Counted from the first letter of the stretch, positions 32,581 to 41,172 are shown. The stretch is DNA of 42,572 bases from Cloacibacillus sp. (GCF_020860125.1 NZ_JAJBUX010000073.1:1-42572), one strand, 5' to 3'. Notes: generated from the letters alone by a model not told the origin. Program-made: numbers and translations.

Positions 32581-33864
32581 ATGATACGGGAGCTGATCCC
32601 CTACCGTGATTTTGAACGCGACGAGGTCTTCGCCTGCATCTCGGGGCTCATAAAGAGCGCCGGACAGATAGACGATTCCTCTCTTGCGGAGAGCGCCTCG
32701 TGGTACTGCGACTGTGCCGCGAAGATGGCCGCCGCGGCGGAGAGAGCCGGTATCGCCGGGAACCTCTGGCAGACGTGGCTTGCGATGCTAGTTGCGGAAA
32801 ACGAAAATCCATTCTCGCTCGCGCATGAACGCCACGGGCCGCTCTGCGGCACGATGCGTGAATTTGCGATGCGTGATTTTGAGACTCTATTTGGCTATCT
32901 GCGCTATGACCTGAGGGCGCTTGAGGATGAGCTTCGTCTCGGCGCTGTCGGCCTGCTTGACGGTTTCGTGCCTTTGCCGGCGGGGCCCGTCTCCTTTGGG
33001 CGCGCCGCGGGAGCCGTCATCGGCGAACTCGCCGCGGCGATGGCGGCGGCGGACTCGCCCGCCGGGCTCTATGAGGCGGCCGTGTCCTTCTACCGCGAGC
33101 ATGGCGTCGGCAAATTCGGCCTTTACGGCGGCTTCCGCTGGGATGCGCACGCGCGGGAAATCGTTCCCGCGATACCGCTGGAAGATATCAGGCTATCCGA
33201 CCTTATCGGCTATGATGAGCAGAAAAAGGCCGTTGTTGACAACACCCTGGCCTTCCTCGATGGCCGCCCTGCGAACAATGTGCTGCTCTACGGAGAGGGA
33301 GGGACAGGCAAATCCTCGACGATAAAGGCGCTGCTCAACGAGTACGCGCCGCGCGGCCTGCGCATGATCGAGGTCTACAAACACCAGATAAACGACCTTG
33401 AGACGGTCCTTGAGGAGATCAAACAGCGCAACTATAAATTCATCCTCTTCATGGACGACCTCTCTTTTGAGCAGTTTGAGGTCGAATATAAATTCCTCAA
33501 AGCCTTTATCGAAGGCGGCATCGAAAAGCGTCCGGATAACGTCCTTATCTACGCCACCTCAAACCGCCGCCACCTGATGAAAGAGACCTGGGGCGACCGC
33601 CTTGACAAAGACGACGATATGCACGAGTCGGAGACGATGCAGGAAAAGATGTCCCTCGTCGACCGCTTTGGTCTGCTTATACGCTATTTTTCACCTGAAC
33701 AGAAGGAATATCTGCACATCGTCCGCAGCCTCGCCGGGGAATACGGCGTGAAGGTGAACGACGAAGAATTAGAGCTGGGCGCGATCCGCTGGGAGCTGAA
33801 ACACGGAGGCTTCTCTGGCCGGAGCGCGCGCCAGTACGTGGAATTTCTCGCGGGGCAAAAATAG
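32581..33864 (+). CDS. DUF815-family AAA+ ATPase
   Basis: A 427-aa protein. The C-terminal 250 residues are the DUF815 ATPase. Walker A is GEGGTGKSS with Lys244, Walker B is FILFMDDLSFEQFE, and IYATSNRRHL is sensor 1, with DRLDKDDDMHESETMQEK after it; all are typical of this family. The N-terminal 190 residues are helical, without a recognised motif. Proteins of this family are widespread in bacteria but their role is not established. The ATG is 2 nt after the typA stop, so the two are translated together. The only link to typA is position. Confidence 0.88.
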   Translation: MIRELIPYRDFERDEVFACISGLIKSAGQIDDSSLAESASWYCDCAAKMAAAAERAGIAGNLWQTWLAMLVAENENPFSLAHERHGPLCGTMREFAMRDFETLFGYLRYDLRALEDELRLGAVGLLDGFVPLPAGPVSFGRAAGAVIGELAAAMAAADSPAGLYEAAVSFYREHGVGKFGLYGGFRWDAHAREIVPAIPLEDIRLSDLIGYDEQKKAVVDNTLAFLDGRPANNVLLYGEGGTGKSSTIKALLNEYAPRGLRMIEVYKHQINDLETVLEEIKQRNYKFILFMDDLSFEQFEVEYKFLKAFIEGGIEKRPDNVLIYATSNRRHLMKETWGDRLDKDDDMHESETMQEKMSLVDRFGLLIRYFSPEQKEYLHIVRSLAGEYGVKVNDEELELGAIRWELKHGGFSGRSARQYVEFLAGQK

Positions 33865-33885
33865 ATTTTTTGAAGTTGTTCTATA

Positions 33886-35340
33886 TCAGTCGTTGGGGGG
33901 CAGCCGCAGTTCGGCTGCCTCTGTTATTCCAAGCTGAAGCAGCGCCGACTGCGCCGCGAAGAAGGTAGCGGTCATGACCTCCGAGAGATGGCGTGAAAAA
34001 TCCCGCCGCCGTCCCTCGCGCAGGCTTTTCTGCATACTCGCGGAGCTTTGCGGAAAATCATAAATATCAAGATCCTTAAACTCAATCAGCCTCAGTGGAT
34101 AGAGCCATACCAGCCGTCCGGCGATCTGAGAATAAATTTCCCTTATCACGGTATTCTTTGAAGTTTTGCAGATAATGTTGATCGTCACGCCCAAGGTCAG
34201 AAACTCCCTGCCGCGTTTGGCGTCCTCCTCGATGGCCTCTGAGATCCCGTTTATATCCTCCTCTGAGAAGAAGAGAAAGGCCTCATAGGAGACATTTTCT
34301 ATTGTGAGCGCCAGGATATGCAGGAGCTGGAGGCCGAAGATAAACCGGTTCTTAAACATGCCGACGTCGACCTTTACGGTATGGCGCGCCCTTTCTACCC
34401 CGTATATCCTCGTGCCCTTTCTATTTATCGTCTCTGTAACGCCGATGCCGTTCAAAAGCTTGATCGTCCGTCGCACCGTTATCTCGGATACGCCAAGAGA
34501 TGCCGCAAGATCGGGTATCGGCGGCAGCCAGCGGCCGGGGAACTTTCCCGTATTGATCCTGTAAAGCAGATCGACGGCGGCCGAATAGAGATACTGCTCC
34601 TGCTCCACATAGACCTGCCAGCGAAACGGTATCTTGCCGGTCGCGTTTTCCCGTCCGACGGAATTGAGATATGCGTTCATATCATCCCCGTATGACGCGG
34701 CAAGTTTTTGGAACAGTGCGGCGCACCTCTCCCGGTCCGCCGAGTCTACCGCCGCGGCAATATCGTAAAAGAGCTTTAACGGCAGGTGTTCCGTCCACGG
34801 ATGCTCGCGGTTCATAATATGAAAGTGCCGGTCGCCTCCCGAAAACGCGGCAAAGACAAAATTGTCTAGCTCACAAAAAAGGTGCAGCAGCACGGGATTG
34901 CCGAGCTGTTTGATGAAAAAGACGGTAAATTCGAAGATACCCCCCGAATTGTTATTTGCGATCTCCGCGATGATGAGGTCCAGCTTCTCTAACCCTTCTG
35001 AGTCAACATAGCGCGCGCCGCGCGCCAGAATGGGGGGGAGAAAATAACTCATCCCATCATACATATCGATGACGCCGCTAATACGGTCATAAAGTTCGCA
35101 TTTATTGGCGCCGCATTGCCCGTCCCAGCAGACGGTGGCCGTCCTGCCGGGCGAGAGCTCTATATAACCTTCACTTTTCAAGGACTGCAGCGCTTTCCTT
35201 GCCGTACTAAAAGAAACGTCGAATGTCTCCGCTATCTCCAGTGCCGAGGGCAGCGGTTCTCCCTTTTGATATTGACCGCTTTCGATCTGCGCGCGGTAAA
35301 ATCTGTAAATTAGCCTATACAGTCCTTGGGTGTCGCTCAT
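33886..35340 (-). CDS. Double GntR-type regulator
   Basis: A 484-aa predicted transcription factor with two GntR winged-helix domains in one chain. The first is at about residues 5-65 (ALEIAETFDVSFSTARKALQ). The second is at about 250-315 (PDLAASLGVSEITVRRTIKL, then GTRIYG as its wing). Each is followed by a largely helical region of about 170 residues, presumably ligand-binding. The helical regions do not show clear FCD metal-binding His residues. I chose the ATG at 35340, with AAGGGG just upstream. The gene is divergent from the small PAS-like protein, rocD and proC, and a regulator usually controls the divergent genes. Ligand and targets are inferred. Confidence 0.82.
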   Translation of the reverse strand: MSDTQGLYRLIYRFYRAQIESGQYQKGEPLPSALEIAETFDVSFSTARKALQSLKSEGYIELSPGRTATVCWDGQCGANKCELYDRISGVIDMYDGMSYFLPPILARGARYVDSEGLEKLDLIIAEIANNNSGGIFEFTVFFIKQLGNPVLLHLFCELDNFVFAAFSGGDRHFHIMNREHPWTEHLPLKLFYDIAAAVDSADRERCAALFQKLAASYGDDMNAYLNSVGRENATGKIPFRWQVYVEQEQYLYSAAVDLLYRINTGKFPGRWLPPIPDLAASLGVSEITVRRTIKLLNGIGVTETINRKGTRIYGVERARHTVKVDVGMFKNRFIFGLQLLHILALTIENVSYEAFLFFSEEDINGISEAIEEDAKRGREFLTLGVTINIICKTSKNTVIREIYSQIAGRLVWLYPLRLIEFKDLDIYDFPQSSASMQKSLREGRRRDFSRHLSEVMTATFFAAQSALLQLGITEAAELRLPPND

Positions 35341-35531
35341 ATCGCCCCTTCTTTCGTCGTATACATAGTTTACCATAACAGTTTTGAAAAATTATAAATA
35401 GCTATACTTGATAAAAAATAGATATGTATGATAATATAATAGCTGTATTTGTAAATTAAGTATTGTGTTTGAAAAAATGGATTAGCAAAATTACTGGAAA
35501 AAAAATAGTAGTAATGGGGGAATATCGAATC
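35341..35531. promoter_or_regulatory. AT-rich divergent promoter region with direct repeats
   Basis: TTGATA (35408-35413) and TAATAT (35432-35437), 18 nt apart, form a plus-strand promoter for the small PAS-like gene. The direct repeat AATAGCT occurs at 35397-35403 and 35438-35444, 41 nt apart, that is about four helical turns, one copy on each side of the promoter. Such phasing suits a looping or bidentate regulator such as a protein with two DNA-binding domains. Confidence 0.4.
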
Positions 35532-35837
35532 ATGATAAATACGTTGAAAATAAAAACAAACAATCATTCAGATATCCTTGAGTCAGTAAAAAAACTTGCG
35601 GCAGCTTCAAAGCAGCCCCTCATTGTTATCAACGGCAACGGCGACGTGCTTTCTGTAAATGAGCTTGGAGCGGAGGCTCTTAAGAAGAAGGGACGCTCGC
35701 TGATGGTACGAAAGTTCTTTTCTTTTTTTAACCCCGTGTGGTATCTTGCCTATAACAATAATTTTTATGAGATAGAGAGCATCGCTGATTTCCGGACTAA
35801 AGAAAGCACGCTGCATATCTGCCGGATACGTACCTGA
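35532..35837 (+). CDS. Small PAS-like protein
   Basis: A 101-aa protein, probably a single PAS fold: PLIVINGNGDVLSVNELGAEAL is the PAS entry strand-helix pattern, seen here at about residues 32-53. There is no output domain or membrane segment. I chose the ATG at 35532 because GGGGGA lies about 10 nt upstream; starts at 35463 (TTG) and 35514 are less convincing. It may sense a small molecule and act through a partner. The gene lies between the divergent double-GntR regulator and rocD. Codon use is more AT-rich than in neighbours. The family is not recognised with certainty. Confidence 0.6.
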   Translation: MINTLKIKTNNHSDILESVKKLAAASKQPLIVINGNGDVLSVNELGAEALKKKGRSLMVRKFFSFFNPVWYLAYNNNFYEIESIADFRTKESTLHICRIRT

Positions 35838-36084
35838 AAGCGCCGTTGGCGTGCTATTCGTAAGCATAATAAAATATGAACTATAGACTGGGTCAAAGTT
35901 TATATTTTTAGTTTCGGTTATTACTGATTATTTTAAAAATAATAGTTGATAACGCTGATATATCTGAGTAAAAGTAGAAGTTTGCCTCTTTTCAAAGTTC
36001 AGAAAAGATGTTAAACTTATCTCATCAAGATTAAAAATAAACAAATAAACCCTAGCGGTTCAATAATCATGAGGAGGAAAAGAA

Positions 36085-37278
36085 ATGCTCAGCACACAGC
36101 AGATTATCGACAAGACAAACAAACTCGGCGCGCACAACTATCACCCCAAAGACGTCGTCATCGTTGAGGGAGAGGGCGTAATCGTACGCGACCCCGAGGG
36201 ACGCGAGTATTTTGATATGCTCTCGGCCTACTCGGCCCTTAATTTCGGGCACCGTCATCCCGAGATCGTGGCCGCCGCAAAAGATCAGCTCGACAAGGTG
36301 ACGCTTACCTCACGCGCCTTCCACAACGCCGTTCTCTGTGATTTCTATGAAAAACTCTGCGAACTGACGGGTAAAGAGATGATCCTCCCCATGAATACCG
36401 GCGCTGAGGCCGTTGAGACGGCTCTTAAGACCGTCCGCCGCTGGGGGGCAGAGGTCAAGGGCGTCGAAAACGGCAAGCAGGAGATTATCGTCTGCGAGAA
36501 CAACTTCCACGGACGCACGATCGCCATCGTAAGTTTCTCCACCGACCCAGACGCGCGTATCAACTACGGACCATACTGCGAAGGCTTCAAGATAATCAAA
36601 TACGGCGACGCCAAGGCCCTGGAAGAGGCGATCACGCCCAACACAGTTGCTTTCATGGCGGAGCCTATACAGGGAGAGGCGGGGATCATCACGCCTCCCA
36701 AGGGTTACCTTAAGGAAGTGCGCGATATCTGCACGAAGCACAATATCCTCTTTATCGCCGACGAGGTTCAGACGGGCTTCGCGCGCACCGGAAGAATGTT
36801 TGCCTGCAACTTTGAGGATGTCGAGCCCGACATCTTCATCCTCGGCAAGGCTCTTGGCGGCGGCGTAATGCCGATATCGGCGGTCGCGGCCAACAGGGAC
36901 GTCCTTGGCGTATTCACCCCCGGGACCCACGGCTCGACCTTCGGTGGCAACCCCTTAGCCTGCGCGGTTTCAATAAAGGCGATGGAGATACTCGTAAGAG
37001 ACGATTATTCAAAGCAGGCCGAAGAGAAGGGCAACTACTTCATGCAGAAGCTCCGCGAGATAGACAACCCCGAGATCATCGACGTCCGCGGCTCCGGCCT
37101 CCTCATCGGCGTTGAATTCTCCGTCCCCGCGGCCGCCTATGTGAAGAAGCTCATCGCCAACGGCGTACTGGCGAAGGAGACCCACGAGCGCACGATCCGC
37201 TTCGCGCCGCCGATCGTCATCACCTACGAGCAGATCGACAAGGCCGTAGAGGGCATCAAAAAGGCATTCGCGAAATAG
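36085..37278 (+). CDS. rocD: Ornithine aminotransferase
   Basis: A 397-aa class III PLP aminotransferase that converts ornithine and 2-oxoglutarate to glutamate-5-semialdehyde, which cyclises to pyrroline-5-carboxylate (P5C), and glutamate. Family-specific features: GAHNYHPKDVVI at the N-terminus, MNTGAEAVETALK, NNFHGRTIAIVSFS, DEVQTGFARTGRMF, PLP Lys255 in ILGKALGGGVMP, and THGSTFGGNPLACAV. Length matches RocD. GAGGAGG precedes the ATG. A strong terminator follows, so proC is transcribed separately or by readthrough. Confidence 0.95.
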   Translation: MLSTQQIIDKTNKLGAHNYHPKDVVIVEGEGVIVRDPEGREYFDMLSAYSALNFGHRHPEIVAAAKDQLDKVTLTSRAFHNAVLCDFYEKLCELTGKEMILPMNTGAEAVETALKTVRRWGAEVKGVENGKQEIIVCENNFHGRTIAIVSFSTDPDARINYGPYCEGFKIIKYGDAKALEEAITPNTVAFMAEPIQGEAGIITPPKGYLKEVRDICTKHNILFIADEVQTGFARTGRMFACNFEDVEPDIFILGKALGGGVMPISAVAANRDVLGVFTPGTHGSTFGGNPLACAVSIKAMEILVRDDYSKQAEEKGNYFMQKLREIDNPEIIDVRGSGLLIGVEFSVPAAAYVKKLIANGVLAKETHERTIRFAPPIVITYEQIDKAVEGIKKAFAK

Positions 37279-37317
37279 CGACAGTAAGCGACTATATATC
37301 CTGTATAAAATGTCGGC

Positions 37318-37344
37318 AAAGGACCTCCTTTATGGAGGTCCTTT
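37318..37344 (+). terminator. Terminator after rocD
   Basis: A perfect 11-bp stem (AAAGGACCTCC at 37318-37328 with 37334-37344) closes a 5-nt loop, followed by GTTTTG. It lies 40 nt after the stop of rocD and 63 nt before proC. Confidence 0.85.
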
Positions 37345-37406
37345 GTTTTGTCCGCCGCGGGTGCTACAATTAGTTACCAATTTTAATCAACGGACGGTGG
37401 ATTTTT

Positions 37407-38210
37407 ATGACGGCAGCTTTGACACTTGGATTTATCGGCACCGGCGGCATAACCTCTTTTATCGTGCGTGGGCTTTGCTCCGCGCCGGAATTTACGGGGA
37501 AGATCGTTCTCTCGGTGCATAAAAACAGGGATAAGGCCGAGACGCTTAAGGCGCTTTTTCCTGACAGGATAACGATATCCGGCTCCAATCAGGAGGTAGC
37601 CGACTTCTCGGATGTCGTATTTATTGCGGTGCTTCCGCAGCAGCATAAAGCTGTGGCAGAAGCTATTAAATTCAAGCCAGAACACCGTGTCGTCCATATC
37701 ACCGGAGGCGTGAAGCTGGCGGATTCCCTTGATCTCTACGCTCCCGCGATGAGCGCGGTGCGCGCGATCCCGCTGCCCTTTGCCGCGAGACGGATGGGGC
37801 CGGTGCTCTTTTACGGCAAAGACCCGGTCTGCCGCGAGCTGCTGGCGACGCTCGGCGCTATCGTCGAAGTACAGGCGGAGAGCGAGCTGGAGGTGCTGGG
37901 GCCTGTGACGGGCATGATGGTCCCCTATTACGCGCTGATCGCCGAATATGTAAAGTGGGGTATTGCAAGGGGACTTTCGTTCCGCACGGCGCTCGACTAT
38001 GCCGGTTATATGAACGAGGCGCTCTCCTCTTTCATGCGCACCGACTGCGGGGAGGATATAGAAGCCTTCCTGGTCGACAACTCGACCCCCGGCGGCGTAA
38101 ACGAACTCGGCCTGCGGCTGCTCCGCGAGGGCGACGCCTACTCCCCCTGGTCGAAGACCCTAGACGCGCTCTATGTACGCTATAATTCAATGGGTAAAAG
38201 CAGGGACTAA
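37407..38210 (+). CDS. Pyrroline-5-carboxylate reductase-like protein
   Basis: A 267-aa NAD(P)-dependent enzyme of the ProC family. The Rossmann motif is GFIGTGGI at the N-terminus, the middle has DVVFIAVLPQQ, and the C-terminal dimer domain carries TPGGVNELGLRLL, the substrate-contact TPGG signature. It would reduce P5C to proline, the compound RocD generates upstream, so together they could run ornithine to proline. The P5C assignment is good but not certain: the middle part (MVPYYALIAEYVKWGI) is more divergent than in typical ProC, so a related substrate is possible. GGTGG precedes the ATG. Confidence 0.82.
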   Translation: MTAALTLGFIGTGGITSFIVRGLCSAPEFTGKIVLSVHKNRDKAETLKALFPDRITISGSNQEVADFSDVVFIAVLPQQHKAVAEAIKFKPEHRVVHITGGVKLADSLDLYAPAMSAVRAIPLPFAARRMGPVLFYGKDPVCRELLATLGAIVEVQAESELEVLGPVTGMMVPYYALIAEYVKWGIARGLSFRTALDYAGYMNEALSSFMRTDCGEDIEAFLVDNSTPGGVNELGLRLLREGDAYSPWSKTLDALYVRYNSMGKSRD

Positions 38211-38379
38211 GGCGGGGCATCGCTGTCCAGAAGGCGGGCCGGCCGATTTTCAGCGCTGACAGTGCGATATATAAAGAAAAGAATTGGGTGCCGGAGACGG
38301 TGGATGAGTTATTTACTCATGCCGTCCTATCTTCAAAAACAGATAAAATACAGTAATATTTTTAACGTGGAGAAATCAT

Positions 38380-38654
38380 ATGCCGGAAGATAAAAAAGGA
38401 CAGCCAGCTACAGGTACGGAGACAGCTACTTTTTCCCTGAGCGCCTTCTGGCGAGTTTATCCGCTATCCTTTTCTCGCCGCTGATTATGGTAGAGGCCCC
38501 CTCCGGCTTTGGCAAGACGACCGCAGTCCGTGAGTATATTAGGGAGAGATTGCCGCAGCCGGCGCATGTGCTGTGGTATACTTGTTTCGGTGAGCCGCCA
38601 GCAAAAGCCTGGGATGGTATTTGCGGCCTCTTTGCGGAAGATAAAAGAATCTAA
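38380..38654 (+). pseudogene. 5' remnant of a MalT/LuxR-type ATP-dependent regulator
   Basis: The N-terminal part of a MalT-like regulator is recognisable: YFFPERLLASLSAILF, then the P-loop VEAPSGFGKTTAVREY and VLWYTCFGEPPAKAW. The natural ATG (38380, with GGAG upstream) is in a different frame. Adding one A to the run of six at 38392-38397 would join it to the conserved frame. The frame ends at a TAA (38652-38654) and the remaining 700-800 residues of such a protein, including the LuxR helix-turn-helix, are absent. It is thus both frameshifted and truncated. Whether the original controlled the neighbouring secreted-protein genes is unknown. Confidence 0.75.
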
Positions 38655-38739
38655 GGGCAAGTTCAAGCTGGAAAAAATGGGGTTTTATTTACAGGTCAGC
38701 ACCCGACGTTAAATTCTGTTTGTTATAGATGGCAGGAAA

Positions 38740-39280
38740 ATGGAGATGATATCCGTAAAAAGATTGGCTCTCCTTCTGCCCCGTAGTGCTGATAGTTGCC
38801 TTTACGACGCCGCTCGCCGCCATGCCGGCGCGGCACGCGGAGATGATAAAGAACGGCGCCGCCGAGGCCGAAGCATACGCCACCGCCTACTACGGCTGTT
38901 TCGGAAATATCGAACGCGTGCTGCTGTGGCAGTGGCTGATGAAAAACCCCGCGGGCGCGCAGGGGCTCTACCGGCTGAAAGGCTAAGGTTTAGTGGCGTC
39001 GCTTGCCATTCAGCAAGACGATGAGAAGAAAGTCTATGCCATATCGCTGACGGTGAGGCCTGATAAGAGCCCTCATTCCGCCGCGGAATTGGGCGAGTGT
39101 CTTGGCAGGCTTATGGGCAGGACGATGGCGGTCGCCGACAGAGGCGGAGAAGAGAAACTCTTCACCCTGACTCTTGAGGGGAATGAGATCGAACTGAAGG
39201 CTGCGGAAGGCTTCAAAGATGGAAGCGGAGCGGAGCTGGGCGTTGACCCGAACGGCAGATACGCGAGGCAGAAGAAATAG
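38740..39280 (+). pseudogene. Decayed gene for a secreted protein
   Basis: A signal-peptide-like start (ISVKRLALLLP, ATG at 38740) is separated by a frameshift from its continuation (VVLIVAFTTPLAA, then ARHAEMIKNGAAEAEAY). Removing one C from CCCC at 38779-38782 restores one signal peptide. The frame then meets a TAA at 38984-38986 and continues open in the same frame to the TAG at 39278-39280 (KVYAISLTVRPDKS region). Either one gene carries two lesions or two small genes lie in tandem; the shared frame favours the first. I do not recognise the family. Confidence 0.55.
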
Positions 39281-39339
39281 ATAAAGACTCATGCGGCGGC
39301 CTGCTTTTGCGCGGACGCCGCCGGTCCGTAGGATATGAG

Positions 39340-40008
39340 GTGAATGAGATTGGGAAAAACATAAAAGCGTTCGTGGCGTCTCTCTCAGCCGTATTGGCGG
39401 TTCTTGTCATGACCTTCCCGTCGTTTGCCGCCGAGACGAAGCTTAATATCAAGCCCGCCGAACTAAAAAGCATGAGCACCTTTTTGAGTAATTTCACCGA
39501 ACTGGGCATGATGGATTTTGAGACGGCGAAGCTGAAACGCGCCGATCTCATCCATTTCGGGATTTGGCATAATTATATAAATAATTACCACACCCGTATC
39601 CAGCCGGCCAAAGATAGAGATAGAGAGTACGGCGATCTGCTTATCGAAGGTAAATACGTCTCCGAGAGCATCAAAAGATATTTCGCCCTTGATTTTAAGG
39701 AACACGGCGCTGTTGACGACGGTTATCATTCCTATTACTACGACGGCAGGTTCTACTATCTTCACGGCGCCGACGGCGATGCGGCGGTCCACGCGCGCGT
39801 GAAGACGGTGTGCCGTGACGCCTCGGGAAGGCTCCGGATGGCCGGAGAGGTCTACTATCCGGACGGACAGAGTGAAGAGCGGTATGGCTTCACCGCGTTG
39901 GTTAAACCATGGAAATATAATGGAAAAGATACCTGGGCTATCCTGAGCTTTAAGGTGGCGAAATCCTGGTACGAAGACATGGGTGAGGGCGGAGATGACT
40001 CTGAGTGA
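39340..40008 (+). CDS. Secreted protein of unknown family (intact copy)
   Basis: A 222-aa protein with a signal peptide: KNIK at the N-terminus, hydrophobic VASLSAVLAVLVMTF, cleavage expected after PSFA (residues 27-30). The mature part is rich in Tyr, His and charged residues (FGIWHNYINNYHTRI, YDGRFYYLHGADGD). I do not recognise a family. I chose the GTG at 39340 with GGATATGAG upstream; a TTG at 39307 is in frame but less likely. A damaged paralogue follows directly (40009-40626), about half identical in protein sequence, including 34 identical nucleotides (39502-39535 and 40147-40180). This copy is open throughout and may be functional. Confidence 0.7.
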   Translation: MNEIGKNIKAFVASLSAVLAVLVMTFPSFAAETKLNIKPAELKSMSTFLSNFTELGMMDFETAKLKRADLIHFGIWHNYINNYHTRIQPAKDRDREYGDLLIEGKYVSESIKRYFALDFKEHGAVDDGYHSYYYDGRFYYLHGADGDAAVHARVKTVCRDASGRLRMAGEVYYPDGQSEERYGFTALVKPWKYNGKDTWAILSFKVAKSWYEDMGEGGDDSE

Positions 40009-40626
40009 CGGCGACGCTTTGCGGCGGCAGCTCTGCTTATCCTCATTCTAGTTATATCGGCTCCGGCAATAGCCGCCCAGACGAGGCTGGATGTCAAGCC
40101 GGAGGAGCTAAAACAGATGGACGTATTTCTTTCCAATTTTACGGCGCTGGGCATGATGGATTTTGAGACGGCGAAGCTGAGCCGCGCGGAGCTTATCAGC
40201 TTTGGCATCTGACATAACTACGGAAACAATTACCGTAGCCGTATCGTTCCCTGCAAGAGAGAGGGCTGCCTATTCGGAGGGATGACCGTCGATGGAAGAT
40301 ATGTCGCGGAGAGTGTTGAAAGGTATTTCGGTCTTAAATTCAAAGAGCACAAGGCCGTCTCCGCTAACGGGCTGTCCTATGGCTACGACGGAAAGCTCTA
40401 TCACTTTGACGGCGCGGACGGCGAGGCCGTATATCATGCGCGGGTAAAGGAGGTCTATCTGGAGGACTCCGGCAGCCTGAGAATGACTGGCGAGGTCTGC
40501 TGCGCCGAAGACGAGTGGGGAGCGCCGAAGCACGGATTCGATGCCCTGGCCAGGCTGTGGAAATACGGCGGCAAAAAAAGCTGGGCCATAATCAGCTTCA
40601 AGGCGGCGCGGTCCTGGTTTGAATAA
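40009..40626 (+). pseudogene. Damaged paralogue of the preceding secreted protein
   Basis: The frame right after the first copy's stop encodes a signal-peptide-like stretch (ALLILILVISAPAIAAQ) and then a sequence parallel to copy one (KPEELKQMDVFLSNFTALGM). No ATG, GTG or TTG is available before the signal peptide in this frame. At 40210-40212 a TGA replaces the TGG of copy one (GIWHNY becomes GI-stop-HNY). After it the frame runs cleanly to 40626 (YVAESVERYFGLKFKEH, FKAARSWFE). It is a tandem duplicate that has lost its start and gained a stop. An internal GTG/ATG restart could still make the 114-aa C-terminal part. Confidence 0.75.
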
Positions 40627-40642
40627 CGCGAAGGGATAATTG

Positions 40643-41122
40643 ATGCTGCTCTGGACGGCAGCCTTGTTGCTTATCATATCGTTGGCGCTGGCCTCTAAAC
40701 TGCCCGTTGTGCAAAACTGAGGGGCGGTAAAGATCGTTCTTTGCCTGTTTGCGGCTGTGGCGCTGCTTTATATCGCCGCGGTCCTGCTGTTGGCTGGAGG
40801 GGTGGATTAAAACCGCGGACTACCGTGTTCCGCTTGCGTTACTTTTGATATTAAAGTTTCTCGAACCGCTGATAGTATCGGCGTTCTTTTCCATCATTCG
40901 CCGGATAATGAGGCTGCGAAGGAATATGAAGAGCCTTGTCGTTCCGCGCTGAGGCGGGCGGGCGAAAGCGTTGGAGATAAGCCGCGTCAGCGCGGATTTC
41001 TTAAAGTTTGGCGCGTTTGCCGGCGGTGTTACGATCTTTACGGCGTCCTGACCGTCTTTGACGACCTTGACAGATTATATGACAATGTCAAAAAACTGCT
41101 GAATACCGTCAAAAATAAGTGA
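40643..41122 (+). pseudogene. Decayed gene for a small membrane protein
   Basis: An ATG at 40643 with AAGGGA upstream begins MLLWTAALLLIISLALA, then meets TGA at 40718-40720 and continues in frame (VKIVLCLFAAVALLYIAAVLL). One G too many in GGGG (40799-40802) moves the reading to WIKTADYRVPLALLLILKFL and a further hydrophobic segment. Near the TTTT around 40881 another shift leads to a soluble tail (DNEAAKEYEEPCRSAL, later VLTVFDDLDRLYDNVKKLL) ending at TGA 41120-41122. The pieces together would give a protein with three hydrophobic segments and a helical cytoplasmic tail. I do not recognise the family, and the joins are my reconstruction. Confidence 0.55.
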
Positions 41123-41148
41123 GCGCGGCGTTTACTGCCGCGGCTCAC
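41119..41148 (-). terminator. Terminator of the preA-like gene
   Basis: GTGAGCGCGGC (41119-41129) pairs with GCCGCGGCTCAC (41137-41148) with one bulged base and a 7-nt loop. On the minus strand the stem is followed by TTATTTTTG, a suitable T-tract. It lies 25 nt beyond the stop of the preA-like gene. Confidence 0.75.
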
Positions 41149-41172
41149 TTGACCTCCACCAATCGGCGGCGC

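Noticed and set aside
38296..38326. Hairpin after the proC-like gene as an intrinsic terminator
   Set aside because: GACGG/CCGTC and ATGAGT/ACTCAT pair, but there is an unpaired stretch between them and no T-run, so I did not list it as a terminator.
40210..40212. In-frame TGA as a selenocysteine codon
   Set aside because: The paralogue has Trp, not Cys, at the site, and no stem-loop of SECIS type is evident right after it.
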